64,000 nt of DNA from Sulfitobacter pontiacus (GTDB taxonomy: Bacteria > Pseudomonadota > Alphaproteobacteria > Rhodobacterales > Rhodobacteraceae). The notes under the pieces are model-generated. The model was not told the DNA's origin, did no database searches, and saw only the letters and a list, made by a program, of their open reading frames with translations. The first letter of the stretch is position 1. Every line of letters begins with the position of its first letter. The position numbers and the translations under genes are program-made. Positions 1 to 8,898 of the stretch are shown piece after piece. The stretch is taken from assembly GCF_040790665.1 (NCBI RefSeq), contig NZ_CP160849.1, forward strand, positions 744,001 through 808,000, in the 5' to 3' direction.

Positions 1-174
1 GGCCGCGACAGAGACCGGATGCGTGAAATAGGGCTCTCCGGAATGGCGGAACTGGCCCTCGTGCATCTGCTGGCCATAGTCATAGGCCAGCCTGATCTGA
101 TTTTCGTTCGTCTTAGGGTTATAGGCGCGCACAAGCGCGATAAGGTCGTCAGCCGTAATGTCGGCGGTATTCAT
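1..174 (-). CDS. rel: Bifunctional (p)ppGpp synthetase/hydrolase, N-terminal fragment
   Basis: Only the first 58 codons are inside the window; the gene runs off the left edge. The translation opens MNTADITADDLIALVRAYNP and reaches FTHPVSVAA, which is the entry into the HD hydrolase domain of RelA/SpoT (Rsh) proteins, where the histidine after Thr belongs to the metal site region. Rsh enzymes make and degrade the stringent-response alarmone (p)ppGpp in the cytoplasm. It lies 36 bases downstream of rpoZ on the same strand, the usual alphaproteobacterial order, so the two are probably cotranscribed. The ATG follows a modest AGGACAGG-type ribosome site. Whether the synthetase half is intact cannot be seen. 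Confidence 0.93.
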   Translation of the reverse strand, partial: MNTADITADDLIALVRAYNPKTNENQIRLAYDYGQQMHEGQFRHSGEPYFTHPVSVAA

Positions 175-210
175 ACCTGTCCTGCCTATAAGCCCCGAAG
201 GGCGCGGGCC

Positions 211-564
211 TTAGCCCTGCCCTTGTGCCGCCATCAACTGCCGCAGCAGCATTTCTTCGGACATGCTGTCCTCTTCGGGCTTGTCTTGCTCAGCCCCCAT
301 AAGAAGCGCCATTGCGTCCTCTTCGGGTTCATCAACCTCGATCTGGTTCTGGTTGCTTTCGATCAGGCGCTCGCGCAGCTCATCGGCCGATTGGGTTTCA
401 TCCGCAATCTCGCGCAGGGACACGACAGGGTTTTTGTCGTTATCGCGATCAACAGTAACCGTAGAACCAGCCGCAATTTCACGCGCACGATGCGCGGCAA
501 GCATGACAAGCTCGAACCGGTTTGGCACTTTATCTACACAATCTTCGACAGTGACGCGGGCCAT
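211..564 (-). CDS. rpoZ: RNA polymerase omega subunit
   Basis: A 117-residue protein beginning [20 protein letters not shown] followed by [10 protein letters not shown], the signature of the omega subunit, which wraps the C-terminal tail of beta' and helps assemble RNA polymerase. In relatives it also forms part of a ppGpp-binding site. The C-terminal half is acidic and low complexity ([22 protein letters not shown]), as in other Roseobacter omega proteins. A GGAG ribosome site lies about nine bases before the ATG. It is followed by rel and preceded by folK on the same strand, 70 bases away. Confidence 0.95.
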   Translation of the reverse strand: MARVTVEDCVDKVPNRFELVMLAAHRAREIAAGSTVTVDRDNDKNPVVSLREIADETQSADELRERLIESNQNQIEVDEPEEDAMALLMGAEQDKPEEDSMSEEMLLRQLMAAQGQG

Positions 565-634
565 GGGGATGCTCCAATCATGAATGCTGCAAGAAGCCGA
601 CTATTTAGAAGCCATCGGCGGAATTTACAAGGGC

Positions 635-1237
635 CTATTCCAGCGGCCACACCCCCTTTTTATCTGCCTCTGGCAGGTCATTCAACATCTCGCGAACGGT
701 TTTGCCGATCAGTGGGTGACACCAGTCCGGCGCGATGTCCGCCAGCGGCACCAAAACAAAGGCACGATCCTGAAGCCGCGGGTGCGGCAGGATCAGCTGG
801 TCAGGCGCTTTGAGCATCTGCTGTTCAAGCGGAATCTCCCGCCAATCGGTCTGCGTCTGTACATCCGGCAACACCACATCCCCCATCGCGATGAGATCCA
901 GATCGACCGTCCGAGGGGCCCACCGGCTTTGCCGCTCGCGCCCAAGCCCTGCTTCGACGGCATGAAGAATAGCTAAAACTTGATCCGGCTCCCCTTCCAC
1001 CCTTATACTAGCGGTTGTATTTACGAAATTCGGGCCCGACCCCTCGGGAAACGCATAGGTTGAGTAAAACGGGCTAAGAGCGGCAACCCGCGCGCCCATA
1101 CCGACCATAATATCAAGGGCCCGACGCAGAGTTTCCGCCGGCCCTCCCGCAACTGATGATTGATTGCTCCCGAGGGCGATCAGCGCGCACTTGCCGATTT
1201 CACCCCCCTTGGGGTCAGGGATGGCCAATGTCTTCAC
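635..1237 (-). CDS. folK: 6-hydroxymethyl-7,8-dihydropterin pyrophosphokinase
   Basis: The protein (200 aa) transfers pyrophosphate from ATP to hydroxymethyl-dihydropterin, the step before dihydropteroate synthase in folate synthesis. Visible family features are ALGSNQSS (about 21-28), the catalytic segment RWAPRTVDLDL (105-115) with the paired aspartates, and LPHPRLQDRAFVL (150-162). The start is a GTG at 1237, supported by GAGAGG six bases upstream; there is no ATG before the LGSN motif, so a GTG start is likely real. The N-terminal 17 residues are a little longer than in enteric HPPK. Its promoter would share the 128-base divergent region with the NYN gene. Confidence 0.93.
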   Translation of the reverse strand: MKTLAIPDPKGGEIGKCALIALGSNQSSVAGGPAETLRRALDIMVGMGARVAALSPFYSTYAFPEGSGPNFVNTTASIRVEGEPDQVLAILHAVEAGLGRERQSRWAPRTVDLDLIAMGDVVLPDVQTQTDWREIPLEQQMLKAPDQLILPHPRLQDRAFVLVPLADIAPDWCHPLIGKTVREMLNDLPEADKKGVWPLE

Positions 1238-1365
1238 TTGCTGCCTCTCGAAAAAACCTTAGTTAGTATTGCATTCATAGTCGGAAACTAAATTTGAAAC
1301 ATTTCGTTTTATAGCGGCTCTACACGACGCAAATTTCCGAACGACGTGTATTAGGAAGGCACTTC

Positions 1366-1911
1366 ATGTTCTACAAGGACGAACGGCTCGCTTTATTCAT
1401 CGACGGCTCCAACCTTTACGCAGCAGCCAAGAACCTGGGTTTTGACATTGATTACAAGCTACTGCGGCAGGAGTTCATGCGTCGCGGCAAACTGCTGCGT
1501 GCCTTTTACTACACCGCTTTGCTGGAAAATGACGAATACTCTCCCATACGCCCGCTGGTCGACTGGCTGAACTATAACGGGTTCTCCATGGTGACCAAAC
1601 CGGCCAAGGAATACACCGACAGCATGGGCCGCCGGAAGGTCAAAGGGAACATGGATATTGAGCTTGCGGTCGACGCGATGGAGCTTGCGCCACATCTTGA
1701 CCACATCGTGATCTTCTCTGGTGACGGCGATTTCCGCCCGTTGGTCGAAAGCCTTCAACGTCAGGGCGTGCGCGTCTCTGTTGTCAGCACGATCCGCAGC
1801 CAACCGCCCATGATCTCGGACGAGCTGCGCCGCCAAGTGGACAACTTTATCGAACTCGAAGACCTGCGCGACGTTATTGGCCGGCCTCCACGTGAAACAT
1901 CTGACGAATAA
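1366..1911 (+). CDS. NYN-domain (LabA/DUF88-like) putative ribonuclease
   Basis: A 181-residue single-domain protein of the NYN (PIN-like) fold. The acidic residues expected to bind Mg are present: D13 in LALFIDGSNLY, D97 in GNMDIELAVDAME and D120/D122 in FSGDGDFRPLVE. Members of this family are single-strand-specific ribonucleases or RNA-binding proteins, but the target of this one is unknown. AGGAAGG stands well placed before the ATG. It is monocistronic between divergent folK and ispH, about 145 bases upstream of ispH. The family call is safe; a ribonuclease role is inferred from the fold and the intact acidic residues. Confidence 0.85.
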   Translation: MFYKDERLALFIDGSNLYAAAKNLGFDIDYKLLRQEFMRRGKLLRAFYYTALLENDEYSPIRPLVDWLNYNGFSMVTKPAKEYTDSMGRRKVKGNMDIELAVDAMELAPHLDHIVIFSGDGDFRPLVESLQRQGVRVSVVSTIRSQPPMISDELRRQVDNFIELEDLRDVIGRPPRETSDE

Positions 1912-2055
1912 CCCGCGACGGCGCGCCTAAATCTCCGCATCCCTCATGCCCCCGCAATACGTGCGCGCGCATTTGAAGCATCAGACTGTGCCTCCGGTGG
2001 TCTGGACGATGCGCCGCGCAACCCTTACCTATGGCCCATGCCCAAGGAGAGTGTG

Positions 2056-3006
2056 ATGACCAAACCGCCTTTGACCCTGTATCTTGCCGCGCCACGCGGG
2101 TTCTGTGCGGGCGTCGACCGCGCAATCAAGATCGTCGAAATGGCCATCGAGAAATGGGGCGCGCCGGTTTATGTGCGCCACGAGATCGTGCACAATAAAT
2201 TCGTCGTCGACGGGCTGCGCGAACGGGGTGCGATCTTTGTCGAGGAACTGTCGGAATGCCCCGATGACCGGCCCGTGATCTTCTCGGCGCACGGCGTACC
2301 GAAAGCCGTCCCCGCCAAGGCCGAGGCACGCAATATGGTCTATGTCGACGCGACCTGCCCGCTTGTCTCCAAGGTGCATATCGAGGCGCAACGCCACGCC
2401 GACGCCGGGCTGCAGATGATCATGATCGGCCACGCGGGCCACCCCGAAACCATTGGCACCATGGGGCAGCTCCCCCCGGGCGAGGTTTTGCTGGTTGAAA
2501 CGCCCGCCGATGTCGAAACCGTCGAGGTGCGCGACCCGAGCAAGCTGGCCTATGTCACACAGACAACGTTAAGCGTTGATGACACAGCCGAGATTGTCGC
2601 CGCCCTGAACAAACGTTTCCCGCAGATCATCGGGCCGCACAAAGAAGACATCTGCTACGCCACGACCAACCGTCAAGAAGCGGTGAAGGCAATGGCGCCG
2701 AAGTGTGATGCGATGCTGGTTGTGGGCGCGCCAAACTCATCGAACTCCCGCCGTCTGGTCGAGGTCGGATCGCGTGCGGGCTGCGATTACGCCCAACTGG
2801 TGCAGCGCGCGACGGACATCGATTGGCGCAGCCTCGAGGGGATCAAAAGCATCGGGATCACCGCCGGTGCCTCGGCCCCCGAACAACTTATCAACGAGGT
2901 CATTGACGCGTTCAAAGACCGCTACGATGTGACCACCGAAATGGTCGAAACCGCGGTAGAGAATGTGGAATTCAAAGTCCCCCGTGTGCTTCGGGTACCC
3001 GCATGA
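2056..3006 (+). CDS. ispH: 4-hydroxy-3-methylbut-2-enyl diphosphate reductase
   Basis: The last enzyme of the MEP isoprenoid pathway, an Fe-S protein that reduces HMBPP to IPP and DMAPP. In the 316-residue product the three cluster cysteines are C17 ([11 protein letters not shown]), C101 (DATCPLVSK) and C200 ([11 protein letters not shown]); the substrate-binding SAHGV, GHAGHPE and TQTTLS segments are also present. I placed the start at 2056 because AAGGAGA lies six bases upstream of that ATG; an in-frame ATG at 2038 precedes the ribosome site and is unlikely. The TGA overlaps the ATG of the next gene by four bases, so the DUF3429 gene is translationally coupled. Confidence 0.97.
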   Translation: MTKPPLTLYLAAPRGFCAGVDRAIKIVEMAIEKWGAPVYVRHEIVHNKFVVDGLRERGAIFVEELSECPDDRPVIFSAHGVPKAVPAKAEARNMVYVDATCPLVSKVHIEAQRHADAGLQMIMIGHAGHPETIGTMGQLPPGEVLLVETPADVETVEVRDPSKLAYVTQTTLSVDDTAEIVAALNKRFPQIIGPHKEDICYATTNRQEAVKAMAPKCDAMLVVGAPNSSNSRRLVEVGSRAGCDYAQLVQRATDIDWRSLEGIKSIGITAGASAPEQLINEVIDAFKDRYDVTTEMVETAVENVEFKVPRVLRVPA

Positions 3007-3455
3007 CCGGCATCCCCCGCGCGCCGCTTTGGCTTGGCCTTGCCGGGCTGATTCCTTTTATCTGGGGGGCCTTGACCGGGCTGGTCGATCCCTTGGCGAA
3101 CTGGGGCGCGGCGACGTTCGGCGGCCGTTTTGTCGGGCCATATATCCAGCTGTTCTATGGCACAGTTATTCTTTCCTTCATGTCCGGCGTGCTATGGGGA
3201 TTCGCAACCAAGACCAGCGGGGCGAAGGCGACGGCCGGCTATATCCTCGCCGTGATCCCGGCGCTTTGGGCGTTCTTCATGACCAGCGGCGGCCCCGTGG
3301 GTGCGGGGCTGAACCTGATGTTCGGTTTTGCGGGTCTACTGGTCCTTGATGCCGCCTTCTGGCACTGGCGTCTTGCGCCGCGCTGGTGGCTAAAGCTGCG
3401 CACGCTTCTGACCGCCGTCGTGCTGGCGTGTCTGGCTGTGGGCGTCTTTCTGTAG
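3003..3455 (+). CDS. DUF3429 family inner-membrane protein
   Basis: A 150-residue hydrophobic protein with four or five predicted membrane segments (roughly residues 8-28, 46-66, 73-93, 97-115 and 130-149). The spacing and the motifs [31 protein letters not shown] match the DUF3429 family, whose function is not known. The start ATG overlaps the ispH stop (ATGA). I see no catalytic motif. The family assignment is from recognition of the sequence pattern rather than a search. Confidence 0.8.
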   Translation: MTGIPRAPLWLGLAGLIPFIWGALTGLVDPLANWGAATFGGRFVGPYIQLFYGTVILSFMSGVLWGFATKTSGAKATAGYILAVIPALWAFFMTSGGPVGAGLNLMFGFAGLLVLDAAFWHWRLAPRWWLKLRTLLTAVVLACLAVGVFL

Positions 3456-3524
3456 CAGCGAAACTTGCGGGCGGGGCGTAGATTAGGCTGGACGCCCCCA
3501 CGCCAGACTGGATAAGGCAGCCCC

Positions 3525-3980
3525 ATGACCAAGCTGATTGCATATACTGATGGTGCCTGTTCCGGCAATCCCGGCCCCGGTGGCTGGGGTGCCCTGATGC
3601 GGGCGATGGATGGCGACAAGATCGTTAAGGAACGCGAGTTGAAAGGCGGCGAACCCGCCACCACCAACAACCGGATGGAGCTGATGGCCGCCATCAGCGC
3701 GCTCGAAGCGCTAGCCCGCCCGACCGAGATCACGATCGTCACCGATAGCAACTATGTCAAAAATGGCATCACCGGCTGGATCTACGGCTGGAAGAAAAAC
3801 GGCTGGAAGAATGCCGCTAAAAAGCCCGTCAAAAACGCGGAGCTTTGGCAGCGGCTGGATGCGGCAAATGCGCGGCATCAGGTCACCTGGGAATGGGTCA
3901 AAGGCCACGCCGGCCATCCCGAGAACGAGCGCGCGGATGAACTGGCGCGGGCGGGCATGGCCCCGTTCAAAACCAAATGA
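3525..3980 (+). CDS. rnhA: Ribonuclease HI
   Basis: A 151-residue enzyme that cuts the RNA strand of RNA-DNA hybrids (Okazaki primers, R-loops). All four carboxylates of the DEDD active site are visible: D9 ([15 protein letters not shown]), E52 (NNRMELMA), D74 (IVTDSNY) and D138 (NERADELA), together with the catalytic-loop histidine in KGHAGHPEN and the basic protrusion ([17 protein letters not shown]). Length is typical of the bacterial type 1 enzyme. The stop overlaps the start of the next gene by four bases (ATGA). Confidence 0.97.
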   Translation: MTKLIAYTDGACSGNPGPGGWGALMRAMDGDKIVKERELKGGEPATTNNRMELMAAISALEALARPTEITIVTDSNYVKNGITGWIYGWKKNGWKNAAKKPVKNAELWQRLDAANARHQVTWEWVKGHAGHPENERADELARAGMAPFKTK

Positions 3981-4600
3981 GCCTAATCACCCTGCTGGAA
4001 TATGCCTCCGTTCTGGTCTTTGCGATTACGGGGGCGCTGGTCGCCAGCCGCGCCCAGCTTGACCTTGTAGGCTTCGCCTTTATCGCCTGTCTCACGGCCT
4101 TGGGCGGCGGCACACTGCGCGACCTGTTGCTGGATCGAAACCCGATTTTCTGGATTGCGAACCCCACCCATCTCGCCGTGGGCGTCACTGCCGCGATGGT
4201 GGTTTTCTTTACCGCGCATCTCCTCGAAAGCCGCTATCGCGCGCTGCTATGGCTCGATTCCGTGGCGCTCGCCGTGGCGGTTGCTGCGGGCACGGGTGTG
4301 GCGATCTCGCTTGATCAATCCGCTGTGGTCGTGGTGCTGATGGGGATGATCACCGGCTGCATGGGCGGGTTGATGCGCGATGTTGTCGTGGGGGAAGTGC
4401 CGCTTGTTCTGCAACAGGGCGAACTTTATGTGACTGCCGCTTTCGCGGGTGCCGCAACCGCTGTCATCATCCGTAGCATTCTGGGCGATGATGCGCTGGC
4501 GCTGTTTGCCGGTGCCTGTATGACGTGGATTTTGCGTGCCGGATCGCTGTATTTCGGATGGCACCTACCCGTGTACAAAAGCCGCCCGCCGCGGGTGTAA
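3977..4600 (+). CDS. TRIC-type (UPF0126/YicG) cation channel family protein
   Basis: A 207-residue membrane protein made of two repeats of three helices with the paired glycine-rich motifs [19 protein letters not shown] (first repeat) and [22 protein letters not shown] (second repeat). These are the hallmark of the prokaryotic trimeric intracellular cation channel family, K+-permeable pores in the structures studied. The physiological role in bacteria is unclear. It is coupled to rnhA by a four-base overlap and ends two bases from the convergent small membrane gene, so the two transcripts must overlap. Confidence 0.88.
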   Translation: MSLITLLEYASVLVFAITGALVASRAQLDLVGFAFIACLTALGGGTLRDLLLDRNPIFWIANPTHLAVGVTAAMVVFFTAHLLESRYRALLWLDSVALAVAVAAGTGVAISLDQSAVVVVLMGMITGCMGGLMRDVVVGEVPLVLQQGELYVTAAFAGAATAVIIRSILGDDALALFAGACMTWILRAGSLYFGWHLPVYKSRPPRV

Positions 4601-4602
4601 CG

Positions 4603-4842
4603 TTACTTTCGACGCCAGTGAAACGGCACGATGATCAGCGCCCCGATAGAGGACGCGATGGCGTTCATGCCGGCCGAATTAAACCCGAAGCCGAACATCA
4701 ACCGCACGAAATAAAACAGAAAAGCGCCGCCCACGCAGATGATAATCGAGGCAAGATAGCCGTTGCGGGTAAAGCCTGACTTTTCGGCGAAAAAGCCGAC
4801 AAGCCCCGCGATCACAACCGTGCCAATAAGCGTCGGAAGCAT
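4603..4842 (-). CDS. Small three-helix membrane protein, GlsB/YeaQ-like
   Basis: A 79-residue hydrophobic protein with helices at about 1-17, 30-52 and 57-73 and a glycine-rich pattern (GLVGFFAEKSGF, GGAFLFYFVRLMFGFGF) that resembles the GlsB/YeaQ/YmgE (transglycosylase-associated) family. It begins three bases after the fmt stop and is the last gene of the def-fmt operon. The role is unknown; the family resemblance is only moderate. Confidence 0.65.
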   Translation of the reverse strand: MLPTLIGTVVIAGLVGFFAEKSGFTRNGYLASIIICVGGAFLFYFVRLMFGFGFNSAGMNAIASSIGALIIVPFHWRRK

Positions 4843-4845
4843 GAT

Positions 4846-5760
4846 TTACCCTTTGCTTAGAACTGTGCCCGCAGCAATCTGCGCACCACGCTGGAACGTT
4901 TGCGCATCTTGCGCCGCTTTCCCCGCCCGTTGCAAGCGGATCAGCTGAACCGCACCCTCCCCGCAACCGACGCGCAGAGTGTCATCCAGAGCCTCGCCCG
5001 CTGCACCCTCGCCCTCGGCAAGCTTCGATGCCAGCACCTTCACCCGCGTGCCGTCCAGATCGAACCATGCACCAGGAAACGGCGACAGCCCCCTGATTTG
5101 CCGGTCCACCTCTGTTGCGGGGCGCGACCAATCGATGCGCGCCTCGGCCTTGTCAATTTTACTGGCATAGGTCACGCCCTCTTCGGGCTGCGGTTCCGGT
5201 TGCAGGTCAGGCAGTTGTCGAAGTGCCTCCACGATCAACTCTGCGCCCATGGTGCTTAGTCGGTCATGCAGTTCGATCGTCGTCTCGGTGGTGCGGATCG
5301 GCGTCGCGGCGCGCAACAGCACGGGCCCCGTGTCCAGCCCCGCCTCCATCTGCATGATGCACACACCCGTTTCAACGTCGCCCGCCATGATCGCCCGATG
5401 GATCGGCGCGGCACCCCGCCATCGGGGCAACAAACTCGCGTGGATATTCAGACACCCGGATTTCGGCACATCCAGAACGGCTTGGGGCAAAATCAGACCA
5501 TAGGCGACAACAACAGCCACATCCGCGCCGAGCGCTGCAAACTCCGCCTGCGCTTTGGCGGTTTTCAACGAAACGGGGTGACGTACCAGCAACCCCAAAG
5601 CCTCTGCCCGTTGCTGAACCGGGCTGGGGCGGTCCTTTTTGCCTCGCCCTGCAGGGCGCGGCGGCTGGCAATAGACGGCGGCGATTTCGTGGCCGGCCAA
5701 GACCAACGCATCCAACACTGGCACTGAAAAATCAGGTGTTCCCATAAAGATAACACGCAT
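4846..5760 (-). CDS. fmt: Methionyl-tRNA formyltransferase
   Basis: A 304-residue enzyme that formylates initiator Met-tRNA using 10-formyltetrahydrofolate. The catalytic triad is visible as N105, H107 ([18 protein letters not shown]) and D143 (GLDTGPVLL); the C-terminal OB-fold-like tRNA-binding domain begins near residue 205 ([15 protein letters not shown]). It lies 30 bases downstream of the third def-like gene, which places formylation and deformylation genes in one transcript. Confidence 0.97.
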   Translation of the reverse strand: MRVIFMGTPDFSVPVLDALVLAGHEIAAVYCQPPRPAGRGKKDRPSPVQQRAEALGLLVRHPVSLKTAKAQAEFAALGADVAVVVAYGLILPQAVLDVPKSGCLNIHASLLPRWRGAAPIHRAIMAGDVETGVCIMQMEAGLDTGPVLLRAATPIRTTETTIELHDRLSTMGAELIVEALRQLPDLQPEPQPEEGVTYASKIDKAEARIDWSRPATEVDRQIRGLSPFPGAWFDLDGTRVKVLASKLAEGEGAAGEALDDTLRVGCGEGAVQLIRLQRAGKAAQDAQTFQRGAQIAAGTVLSKG

Positions 5761-5790
5761 CGAACACTTCCCTTCAAACCGTAGAGGCAG

Positions 5791-6288
5791 TCAGCCCTTG
5801 TACTTGCGCGCCTTGCGCAGCAGCATATCACGGCGCGTTTTACTCAGATTGTCGACAAACATTTTTCCAGCAAGATGGTCGATCTGATGCTGCACGCTGG
5901 TCGCCTCCAACCCGACGAAATCGCGCGTCACTGTCGCGCCCTGCTCGTCAAGATACCGCACTTTCACACCGCGTGGACGCCGGATCTTGGCCGATATTCC
6001 GGGCAAATTCGGGCTCGCCTCTTCGTATTCATTCATGATCGCCGAAGCGTCGATGACGACAGGGTTTGCCAAACGGATCCGTTTATCCCGCGCTTGCGAG
6101 GCATCGACAACGGCGACCTGCAGCGACACTCCGATCTGCGGTGCGGCCAGCCCGACCCCCGGCATCGCGTCCATCGTGTCGATCATGTCGCCCCAGAGCG
6201 CACGAATTTCATCATTGATTTCTGCCACTTGGGCGGCGGGCGTCCGCAAACAGGCGTGCGGCCACGGAAGAATGCGACGAACGGTCAT
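5791..6288 (-). CDS. Peptide deformylase-like protein lacking catalytic residues
   Basis: This 165-residue protein keeps the deformylase fold motifs (MPGVGLAAPQIG, residues 42-53; the C-terminal helix RRDMLLRKARKY) but two essential sites are altered. The EGCLS segment reads EEASPN (89-94), so the metal-ligand cysteine is serine (S92), and the HExxH motif reads HQIDH (134-138), so the catalytic glutamate is glutamine. I confirmed the CAT CAG ATC GAC CAT codons on the minus strand. A standard Fe/Zn deformylase mechanism is therefore unlikely. The start overlaps the stop of the second def gene (ATGA), and fmt follows 30 bases later. A regulatory, binding or divergent hydrolase role is possible. 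Confidence 0.88.
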   Translation of the reverse strand: MTVRRILPWPHACLRTPAAQVAEINDEIRALWGDMIDTMDAMPGVGLAAPQIGVSLQVAVVDASQARDKRIRLANPVVIDASAIMNEYEEASPNLPGISAKIRRPRGVKVRYLDEQGATVTRDFVGLEATSVQHQIDHLAGKMFVDNLSKTRRDMLLRKARKYKG

Positions 6289-6752
6289 TGGCTTTGCTCC
6301 TGCGCGACACGGTCATAAATGACGATGCCATCAAGGTGATCATATTCATGCTGCACGATCACGGCCTCTGCGCCGCTGAACTTTCGTTCGTGGGTGCCAT
6401 CAGCATCCGTCCACCGCAACGTAACCTCGGTCGCGCGGGCAATATCCATCGGCACGCCCGGGATCGACAAACATCCCTCTTCGCCAATCGCGCGAGTGTC
6501 AGACAGGCTGACAATCTGCGGATTGATACAGGCGACAGGCGTCGGGGTGCCTTCCTTCCAGCCCGCATCGAAAACGAAAATACGCTCGGTCCGGCCAACC
6601 TGCGGCGCCGCCAACCCGCGACCGGGCGCGGCATACATCGTCTCGAACATATCAGCGATCAACTGGTCGATCTCGGGCGTGCGCGTGGCGACGGGCGCGC
6701 ACACAGCTGTCAGCCGCGCGTCAGGCCAGGTCACGATGTCCAGCACGCTCAT
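6285..6752 (-). CDS. def: Peptide deformylase, short second copy
   Basis: A 155-residue deformylase with all active-site residues: GRGLAAPQVG (44-53), EEGCLSIPG with ligand C94, and HEYDH (135-139). It ends soon after the HExxH helix (VIYDRVAQEQSQ) and lacks the long C-terminal helix of the first copy. The open frame continues upstream to 6989, but that part overlaps the first def gene in another frame; the ATG at 6752 overlaps the def1 stop (ATGA) and fits the deformylase N-terminus (MSVLDIVTWPDARL). Likely functional, possibly with different substrate preference. Confidence 0.92.
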   Translation of the reverse strand: MSVLDIVTWPDARLTAVCAPVATRTPEIDQLIADMFETMYAAPGRGLAAPQVGRTERIFVFDAGWKEGTPTPVACINPQIVSLSDTRAIGEEGCLSIPGVPMDIARATEVTLRWTDADGTHERKFSGAEAVIVQHEYDHLDGIVIYDRVAQEQSQ

Positions 6753-7267
6753 CCGCGCGCCAGTTCGCGTTTCAGCTTGGTCATTTTGCGCGTGATCATC
6801 TGGCGTTTCATCGGTTTGAGATAATCGATAAAAAGCTTGCCATCCAGATGGTCGATCTCGTGCTGCACGCAGGTCGCCCATAGTTTGGTAAAGGTCTCGG
6901 TCTGCTCGTTCCCGTCGATATCGATCCAGCGCACGTCCACATCTGCGGGGCGCGTCACATCGGCAAACTGCTCGGGGATCGACAAACACCCTTCTTCATA
7001 GGTGTTCAGCGCGTCCGAGGCGGCGATGATTTCGGGGTTGAACATCACCAGCGGTCGCGGCGTCTCCCCCTCTTCCTTTACGCAATCCATGACGATCAGG
7101 CGGTTCATCACCCCGATCTGGGGGGCCGCAAGACCGATCCCCGGCGCGTCATACATCGTGGCGAGCATATCATCAGCCAAGCTGCGCAACTCGTCCGTCA
7201 TATCGGTCACGGGGGCGCATGGCTTTTTCAGCCGCGGGTCAGGGTGTAGTAAAATATTGCGTATCAT
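6749..7267 (-). CDS. def: Peptide deformylase, canonical copy
   Basis: A 172-residue type 1 deformylase that removes the formyl group from nascent proteins. Motif 1 GIGLAAPQIG (43-52), motif 2 EEGCLSIPE with C94, and motif 3 HEIDH (136-140) are all intact, with the full C-terminal helix (PMKRQMITRKMTKLKREL). It is the first gene of the operon def-def-(def-like)-fmt-small membrane protein, with four-base overlaps between the three def-type genes. The promoter should be in the 99 bases shared with divergent malY. Confidence 0.96.
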   Translation of the reverse strand: MIRNILLHPDPRLKKPCAPVTDMTDELRSLADDMLATMYDAPGIGLAAPQIGVMNRLIVMDCVKEEGETPRPLVMFNPEIIAASDALNTYEEGCLSIPEQFADVTRPADVDVRWIDIDGNEQTETFTKLWATCVQHEIDHLDGKLFIDYLKPMKRQMITRKMTKLKRELARG

Positions 7268-7366
7268 TTGGTTGATTTAGGCCAACACCTGCGCCGCTGC
7301 AACCTCGGGGCTTGCGGTCTGGCCGATTAGGTTTAGCGTGTCGGCCAAATCTGACAGGAGAACCCC

Positions 7367-8536
7367 ATGAGCTTTGACGAAATCATCGACCGGCGTGGCA
7401 CCCATTGCGCGAAATGGGACAAGATGGAGCCGATCTACGGCGTCCCCGCGGATACTGGCATTGCCATGTGGGTTGCGGATATGGATTTCCGCCCGCCTCA
7501 GGTGGTTCAAACCGCGCTGCAAGATATGTTGGACCATGGTGTCTATGGGTACTTTGGCGATGACAGCAAATATCTGGGCGCCATCCAATGGTGGATGGAG
7601 CATCGACACGGCTGGAAAGTTGCGCCCGAGTGGGTTTTCACCACGCACGGCTTGGTTAACGGAACCGCGATGTGCGTCGACGCCTTCACCAAGCCCGGGG
7701 ACGGAGTTGTCCTGTTCACACCGGTTTACCACGCCTTTGCTCGGGTGATCTCCGCTGCAGGGCGGCAGGTGGTCGAATGTGAAATGGCGATAGAGGGCGG
7801 CCAGTATACGCTCGATTTCGATGCTTATGATGCGCAAATGACGGGCAAAGAGACGATGCTGGTGTTCTGTTCGCCCCATAACCCGGGCGGGCGTGTCTGG
7901 TCCAAATCAGAGCTGGAACAGGTCGCAGCCTTTGCCAAACGTCATGATCTGGTGCTGGTCTCGGACGAGATTCACCATGATTTGGTAATGCCTGGTCATA
8001 CACACACCCCCATGGCGTTAATTGATGGGGTCGCGGACCGGTTGGTCATGATGACGGCAACCACTAAAACCTTTAACATCGCCGGTTCCCACTCCGGCAA
8101 CGTGATCATCCCCGATCCAAAGCTTCGCGAGACCTTTGCGCAACGCGTCGCAGCTATGGGGCTGTCACCGAACTCCTTCGGACTTTTTATGGCGACCGCC
8201 GCCTATTCGTCGGAAGGGGCGGCATGGGTTGATGATCTGGTCAGCTACCTGGACGGCAACCGGCAGATCTTTGACGCTGCGATTCAGGACATACCCGGGC
8301 TGCAATCCATGTCGCTTCAATCAACCTACCTCGCTTGGGTCGATTTCAGCGGGACCGGAATGGACAGATCAGAGTTCACCCAACGGGTCGAAAACTCCGC
8401 TGGGATTGCTGCAAACCACGGGCCAACTTTTGGCAAGGGCGGGGAAAGCTTCCTGAGGTTCAACATCGCCACCCCGCGCGCTCGGGTAGAAGAAGCCTGC
8501 AACCGTCTGCGCGAGGCGTTCAAAGACCTGCAATAA
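7367..8536 (+). CDS. MalY/PatB family cystathionine beta-lyase (PLP)
   Basis: A 389-residue fold-type I PLP enzyme. The internal-aldimine lysine is K234 (TATTKTFNIAG), with the cofactor-binding SDEIHHDL (199-206) and SPHNPGGRVW (169-178). The N-terminal pattern FDEIIDRRGTHCAKWD and MWVADMDF are typical of the MalY/PatB branch, which cleaves C-S bonds in cystathionine and related thioethers. AGGAGAACCCC precedes the ATG. In Roseobacter relatives such enzymes act in methionine or sulfur metabolism, but the exact substrate is not readable here. It is convergent with the next gene, three bases apart. Confidence 0.88.
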   Translation: MSFDEIIDRRGTHCAKWDKMEPIYGVPADTGIAMWVADMDFRPPQVVQTALQDMLDHGVYGYFGDDSKYLGAIQWWMEHRHGWKVAPEWVFTTHGLVNGTAMCVDAFTKPGDGVVLFTPVYHAFARVISAAGRQVVECEMAIEGGQYTLDFDAYDAQMTGKETMLVFCSPHNPGGRVWSKSELEQVAAFAKRHDLVLVSDEIHHDLVMPGHTHTPMALIDGVADRLVMMTATTKTFNIAGSHSGNVIIPDPKLRETFAQRVAAMGLSPNSFGLFMATAAYSSEGAAWVDDLVSYLDGNRQIFDAAIQDIPGLQSMSLQSTYLAWVDFSGTGMDRSEFTQRVENSAGIAANHGPTFGKGGESFLRFNIATPRARVEEACNRLREAFKDLQ

Positions 8537-8538
8537 AA

Positions 8539-8898
8539 TCAATGCGGTGCGTCGACGGTGATCAAGCCCGCCGGCGCATCTGCAGCCCGTTCGAAATCCA
8601 GCGCCGCAGACTTCGCGACACGGGTCGCGCGTTTGAAATCAAACAGCATTTCGCCGCCCTCTTGCTCTACCGCGACGATCAAACATTGAAACAGATGAGC
8701 CGCGCCATCGAATAAATCGACCCGACCGCGCAACTGCGGTGCCGTCTGCGCATCAAGCGAGAAGCCGGTGTCCCAATAACGCAGGACCTTATGTTCCACC
8801 CCGTCCGCGTGTACCCGCAAACGCGACGATTTTCGCAGGCTATCCACCCGTGCGGCATCCAGCCCGGCCTGAATGTCTTTCGGCAATATGGCTTCCAC
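8539..8898 (-). CDS. Conserved hypothetical protein, possibly PilZ-like
   Basis: I choose a GTG start at 8898, preceded by GAGAGGAAGCT, giving 119 residues (start VEAILPKDIQAGLDAARVDSL). The open frame extends to a TTG at 9057, but that would leave only 15 bases to the divergent gene and has no ribosome site. The sequence is soluble, with a basic segment (RKSSRLRVHADG) followed by alternating beta-like stretches (VLRYWDTGFSLD, GRVDLFDGAAHLFQCLIVA). This loosely recalls a PilZ-like barrel, but the RxxxR and DxSxxG motifs are not clear. Function unknown. Confidence 0.65.
   Translation of the reverse strand: MEAILPKDIQAGLDAARVDSLRKSSRLRVHADGVEHKVLRYWDTGFSLDAQTAPQLRGRVDLFDGAAHLFQCLIVAVEQEGGEMLFDFKRATRVAKSAALDFERAADAPAGLITVDAPH

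Noticed and set aside
6753-6989. N-terminal extension of the second def gene
   Set aside because: It overlaps the first def gene in another frame; the ATG at 6752 overlaps the def1 stop and begins a normal deformylase.
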